Assembly: GCA_029582265.1 (NCBI GenBank)
Contig: CM055819.1
Span: 38,079,934-38,143,933, forward strand
Source: Zoroaster sp. YZ-2022
Lineage: Eukaryota > Echinodermata > Asteroidea > Forcipulatida > Zoroasteridae
DNA length: 64,000 nucleotides
Direction: 5' to 3'
Shown here: positions 59,163 through 64,000 of the stretch, one piece after another
How positions within the stretch are numbered: the first letter of the stretch is position 1
How the letters are laid out: every line of letters begins with the position of its first letter
Translations under genes and position numbers: made by a program
Notes under the pieces: model-generated
What the model was told of the DNA's origin: nothing
What the model saw: the letters and a program-made list of their open reading frames with translations, nothing else
Database searches by the model: none

Positions 59163-59647
59163 GATTGTAGGGTTTGCAAATATCAGACTTGTATTCGAGT
59201 CATCAAACCTCGAGTCCAAGTCCCCAGTGTCAATTCCGTGTCCGAGTGCCGAGTTATGTGGGTTGAGTGCGAGTCACGAGTGACGAAGGTCGAGTCCGAG
59301 TCACGAGTCACTTAAAAAAATCAATTACTATTACTATTATTATACAAAAGCAAATTAATTTTTGTTCAATATAAATCATCCTTCATTGAAGCATGTTCAT
59401 CAAATTGAAAATTGAAAATACTGTGCAGTGGGGAAGAAAGGGGCGGATCCAGAATTGCTGAGTGTGGGGGAAAATTAAAGAAAAATCCGACATCTCAGAT
59501 ATTTTTGTTTTCACAGTACTTTATTTTCTTAGTAAATAATCATTTGTGGTCCACCGGCCCCCTCACCTTCCGCTAAATACAGCAATATTATGCGCATTTT
59601 TTTAAAGAATCTTTTCACCTGGTTTTGTGTATAGTGCCTTTTGACCA

Positions 59648-60022
59648 AAAAAGTCTCTGGTTTCCCCGCGCGTCGCCTCGGCATTTATAATTTATTTTGT
59701 TTTTTTGCTATGAAACAATTTCCATTTGCAGCCAAAATTGCTGGATCGATTGGATTTCTGCCGTGCTGTGTTTTAAACGACTCTTAGCCAACATACTTTG
59801 TCCCTGCGTATGATGTATTGATGAGTACTTGCATATTAACGAACACTTGCATATTAACAAACACTGACCATCACCAACACTGACCATCACCAACACTGAC
59901 CATCACCAACACTGACCATCACCAACACTGACCATCACCAACACTGACCATCACCAACACTGACCATCACCAACATTGACCATCACCAACACTGACCATC
60001 ACCAATACTGACCATCACCAAT
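59648..60022. repeat. MITE fragment followed by a 16-bp satellite
   Basis: 59648-59815 is the left part of the AGTCTCTGGTTTC family. 59867-60022 holds ten units of CACCAACACTGACCAT with three single-base variants, ending at a G run (60031-60043). Confidence 0.8.
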
Positions 60023-60334
60023 TTTGTTTGGGGGGGGGGGGGGGTGGTACTCTGCCGCATATCGAGCACTAAGTCTCTGAGTGCCTGGGTGACATGTAAT
60101 GTCAGGGTACGAGATACACATGACTGGAAAGATCTTCCTAAAGTAGAATATAACATTCTACATAACCCTGAAAAATAAGTAGTTTTCATGTAATTGTTAA
60201 TTGAAACTAAAATCAGTCAAGTAATCAAAAGGTGGTTGCGCGGTAATATTAGCGATATGTGCGTGGACGCCTACAACATTGGCAATTGAACAAAATATGT
60301 TTGGATGAATTGCCGAATTGTTTGTCTTTTTTCT

Positions 60335-60450
60335 TAAACGGTCCCTTAATCTGCCACAGACAACGGGTCTGCACCTCCCACCGAAACCTTTATGTCTAGT
60401 GCCTTTCTAGTACCAGGCTAAGGACCTTAAACGTAGCCCGGGAGGGGTAC
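60335..60450 (-). repeat. Inverted partner of 61285-61430
   Basis: ACGGTCCCTTAATCTGCCAC ... TAGTGCCTTTCTAGTACCAG is the reverse of the block at 61285-61430. Together they form an inverted repeat with a spacer of about 830 bases. Confidence 0.65.
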
Positions 60451-61020
60451 ACAAATGTAGAATGATGTATTGATAAGTAATTGCATATTTATGAGCCTAG
60501 CCGATTTCGCACCATTCCACCATGGCAGATTCGATAAACTGTTGCAGATCGACTCCAGTGGTATGATAACATTTGTCGTGTTTTGAGTGCAATTTTGATG
60601 CAAAGTTGCCATTCATTGCCGTCGAAAACTTGAAATATTATTTTGTTTACCCTTTGCGGATTGTTGATGAGTTTTACTTAAAACCATGTATTATATCATA
60701 ATGATTATTAAGTCGGTTTTATTGATTTAGCCGATGAAATGTTTTGCGTGTCAAACTCAGTTTTGACACGACTGCTTTTTCTTCATTTTGTACAATTTTA
60801 TATTTTCAGAAATTATTGTTTATTTATAGCCCTATTGAGCAAAGTCAAAAGTATATCAAAGTTATAATTCTTTCCCCTTTTATCTTGCTACTAAATCATT
60901 ATTTTACATGGAAGTTACAAATTTCCAATATTTATTTATCCATATGCCTCCCCTTTTAAGCCACTCTCGATCCGCCCATGTTTTCCACATTATATCCTTT
61001 CCTTCATCCCTATAAAATAC

Positions 61021-61180
61021 CAGGCAGTGTACATAAAGTACGTGTGACACGAATTGATGCATCTGATGAAGTAGCTGTAGCTACGAAAGCTTATGCCTAT
61101 TTTTAAGTTTAGTTAGTCTTAAAAGTGCTACCATTTATATATATATCTTATTCTACCTGACTAACACGGCTGCATACAGA
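61021..61180 (+). mobile_element. Penelope-like element fragment with hammerhead-ribozyme motif
   Basis: CTGATGA (61063-61069), a five-pair stem GTAGC-TGTA-GCTAC (61071-61084), GAAA (61085-61088) and a short GC-TTAT-GC stem (61089-61096) have the layout of the minimal type I hammerhead found in Penelope-like terminal repeats. The downstream TTAGTCTTAAAAGTGCTACC and CTGACTAACACGGCTGCATA match the conserved tail of those elements. The U expected before the cleavage site reads C here (GCC for GCU), so cleavage is probably lost. Confidence 0.7.
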
Positions 61181-62728
61181 TCTATGTACGAATTGATGCG
61201 GAATCAATCTGCACATAATCGGATCTGCAATGGTGGAACTAGGCTCATTAATATGCAAATACTCATCAATACATCACTGTTAGATTTGTGTACCCCTCCC
61301 GGGCTACATTTAAGGTCCTTAACGCGACCTTGTCATCCTGGTACTATAAAGGCACTAGACACAAAGGTGTTCATTTTTGGTGGGAGGGTGCGGTCCCGTT
61401 GTCCGTGGTAGATCAACGGGCCGTTTAAGAAAATAAGAAAATAAGAAAACAAGGAGAAAAGAAAAAAAAACAATAATATGATAATTCGGCGATTCACCCA
61501 AACATATTATGCAATTATCAATGGCGTAGGTTACACACCATTTATACAATTATATTTGTACCTACATTTTAAAGTATAATTTAAAGAAAAGAGGCACATG
61601 GATAAACAAATGGGGCTAAAATGAGAACGTATGCTACATACACATAAGCAGGCAGGCACACGTTTCCTTTACCCCCCCCCCCCTCCCCCCTAGATTCTAC
61701 AGTATGCCATGGCTCTACTTGTCGGTCAAAATGGGTCTGTCGGTAAATTTGGTATTTTGTCGTTTTTTGGTCGGTACTCTCACAAACAATTATAGTTTGC
61801 CCTCCAATCTGAAAGTCCTGGGTACGACACTAAGTTGATATCAACCATTCTGCTGTGCACATAATATAACTGTCAGTGTAGCTACAACAATATTCCATTA
61901 CGAACCCACATTTCAGAATTTCAGTTGGAAATCCAATGGAAAATAATTTGTCCAAAAAGGATAGTGGTTGAGGTGGGGGCTATGGGTACGGTAAAGATGA
62001 ACAAATTATCCACAGACTTCTGAATTCTGCTTCTGAAGTATTTTTGTAATTTGTAAACAGTAAAAACAACTCGGTACTCGGAAAGTACTGAGTATGCCAA
62101 ATACTCGGTATAGGCCAAATTAAATAAATTCTTTATCTCCCGATGCAAGAATTTCATCTAATAATAATTTGGAATTCTAAAATAATGAAATAATAGATTT
62201 TTTGTGAAAGTTGATGATGGTATCAAATTTTGCTTTATGGGTTATCATTTTATATATTTAAAGGTTTCCCGAAATAAAACTCTCAACATTCATAATGTTC
62301 TATAGCTTGCCAGTATTACAAATCAAAGCATATTTCGCCTTCAAAACAATTTATAATTTATTAATCTATAACAGTCTCACAAAATACTTCGCATGACTTC
62401 ATCAACACAATTAGTAAGGCATATAGTCGGCGGCCATTATTTGATTGGATTATGTTCTGATACATAGCTCAGGTTGGACTTTCACCTTCGTGTACTACGG
62501 TGACGTCCAGGATTTAACCAAATATTTGCTACTACAGAAAACAAGTTTTTCATAATAATTGTTTATTTTTACCTGTGTGGTACTGCTGTAACTTGGCAGT
62601 ATAATTTCATCATCAAATACCATGCATCTCAAATAGTGTTTTTAATGAAATAATCCCGAGATTTAATGTTAAAGAATTACTTTAGTTTTGATGGCTGTTC
62701 GTCACTTGAGCGTTACGACAATACACCA

Positions 62729-63209
62729 GCACCCGATACTCCTAATTTGTGTCAGTAAATAACGTTTCAAAAGGATCAATTTATTTCATCTTGCTATTAA
62801 CAAGCACAGATTATAATCTGGTAGTCTGGATTACAATTGGTGTCGTTTTAAGTGAATGGCACATGCATATCGCGTAGCATGCAGCAATGGCACGCTTAAT
62901 TCACACGGTAGTCGATCGTTTCATGAATAATCAAATTGTTTCTGTATACATCGTGTAACAGTCGTAGCAACGTTCTAATTAGGCTAAACTATTTTTATGT
63001 TCTTCTTTAAATTAAATGTTAATGACGAAAATATTTAACGATTGTGATTATGCGATTATGCATGTGCCACCCAGATTATAACGACTGACTGACTTAACGA
63101 CACCAATTGTAATCCAGACTACCAGATTATAATCTGTGCTGTTAATAGAAAGATGAAATTGATCCTTTTGAGACGTTATATACTGACACAAATTTGGAGT
63201 ATGGGGTGC
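62729..63209. mobile_element. 481-bp TIR element, absent from copy 1
   Basis: The ends GCACCCGATACTCCTAATTT and inverse extend for about 110 bases with minor differences. CACCA is duplicated (62724-62728 and 63210-63214). The empty site in copy 1 reads ACAATACACCAGTGTAGG at about 16982. Confidence 0.9.
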
Positions 63210-64000
63210 CACCAGTGTAGACATGGGTGCGTTGGTGTCCCTACGAACTTGACGAACATACATAAAACCTGATGCGTGGATTTTGTTTACGCAAACCGCA
63301 CATACACTGCAGTTTTGTCGCTACACGCGTGTTTCTACCAATGTTGTAACTTCTCTTTCAAGCCATTATACACTATTGGTAAGGTTGTCAAAACTGCTTC
63401 TATAAGTATCCTTACTTTCTTTGAAATAGGATGTACCTATAATAAACAACCATGCAGTCATTAAAAGTTTCAACTTGTTGCGTTGCGTCGTTAATAATAA
63501 AAAATACATTCAGATTTGTCATATTCATTCTAACATAGAATTTGTTTAATTCAGTTGAGAAATTATTTTACCTGGGACAAAAATTGTTCAAGAGATGCGT
63601 GATACCATCAACAAATTTCACCAAGGCTGTTGCATGTAAAACTGTGATCATTTTATACGTTTTGTCGATATTACCAATATAGTGTATAACCTGCATATTA
63701 TACTGGGATATGTCAAATTACTTCAGTGGTGTTTACTTGAATCTGCCACGGTGTTTTTTATTTGTTTGTCTGTTTTTATGTTATTGTTTGTTTGTTTGTT
63801 TGGGTTATTTTTTTTTTCGGGGGGGGGGGGTCGAGTTAGCCAATATGAACACCACTGCATGTGTATTTTTAACTCTCCAGATGTCGCAGTGTAAGGGCAT
63901 TCAGAACCCTACACAAATACAGGGCCATACGTGCATTTTGATTTCAATTGAAATAATTACCGCTTAATAAGTATTTTAAAAAAATATTTAAAAAAGCAGC

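Larger units (their letters stand above)
54330..64000. repeat. Duplicated segment, copy 2 (partner 10560-19370)
   Basis: Collinear blocks: 54330-54970 with 10560-11480; 55365-55768 with 11920-12480; 57734-59325 with 12476-13860; 62150-63926 with 16400-17705; 63930-64000 with 19300-19370. Gaps between blocks are copy-specific insertions or deletions, including loss of about 1.6 kb (17706-19299) here. Confidence 0.85.

Noticed and set aside
59867..60022. CRISPR-like regular repeat
   Set aside because: Sixteen-base units are contiguous with no unique spacers, and the genome is that of an animal.

Overview
The window is a scaffold piece from a multicellular animal. Genes are split into short exons with GT-AG introns, AT-rich introns and intergenic DNA are packed with small DNA transposons, SINEs, LINE fragments and minisatellites, and there are two assembly gaps of exactly 500 N. 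The two clearly recognisable conserved genes, DDX47 and a PALB2 homologue, the many ACATGTAC-type and TAGGCCTA-type words, and elements resembling the Tsp/pearl (Helentron-like) group point to a marine invertebrate, probably a deuterostome such as an echinoderm or hemichordate. The species cannot be fixed from the sequence alone.

Layout. 0.3-2.2 kb: three plus-strand exons of an unrecognised single-pass membrane protein. 3-4.3 kb: a tandem repeat, an N gap and a LINE 3' end. 4.8-6.5 kb: a partial duplicate of a DDX47 exon with its introns; the exon carries two stop codons. 7.7-10.5 kb: two terminal-inverted-repeat (TIR) elements. 10.6-19.4 kb: a segment present again at 54.3-64.0 kb, holding the first exon of a secreted PAN/apple-domain protein in both copies. 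19.4-31 kb: no confident gene, but LINE, Tc1/mariner-type, Helentron-like, SINE and foldback elements. 31.4-33.3 kb: three exons of a CACTA-type (DUF4218-like) transposase C-terminus. 34-38.6 kb: nested transposons and an N gap. 39.2-47.4 kb, minus strand: nine exons of the DEAD-box RNA helicase DDX47. 47.46-52.0 kb, minus strand: the N-terminal half of a PALB2 homologue. 52-54.3 kb: a cluster of related MITEs. 54.3-64 kb: the second copy of the duplicated segment.

DDX47 acts in nucleolar pre-rRNA processing. PALB2 links BRCA1 to BRCA2/RAD51 in homologous recombination. They lie head to tail with only about 80 bases between the last PALB2 coding sequence and the first visible DDX47 exon. DDX47 lacks exon 1 (Q motif) and the C-terminal exons, and PALB2 lacks its WD40 half. 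This is an interleaved locus, a rearrangement or a scaffold misjoin.

The most informative structural signal is the duplication. Comparing its copies shows empty and occupied insertion sites for a hAT-type MITE and another TIR element. It is either an old tandem duplication or two uncollapsed haplotypes.
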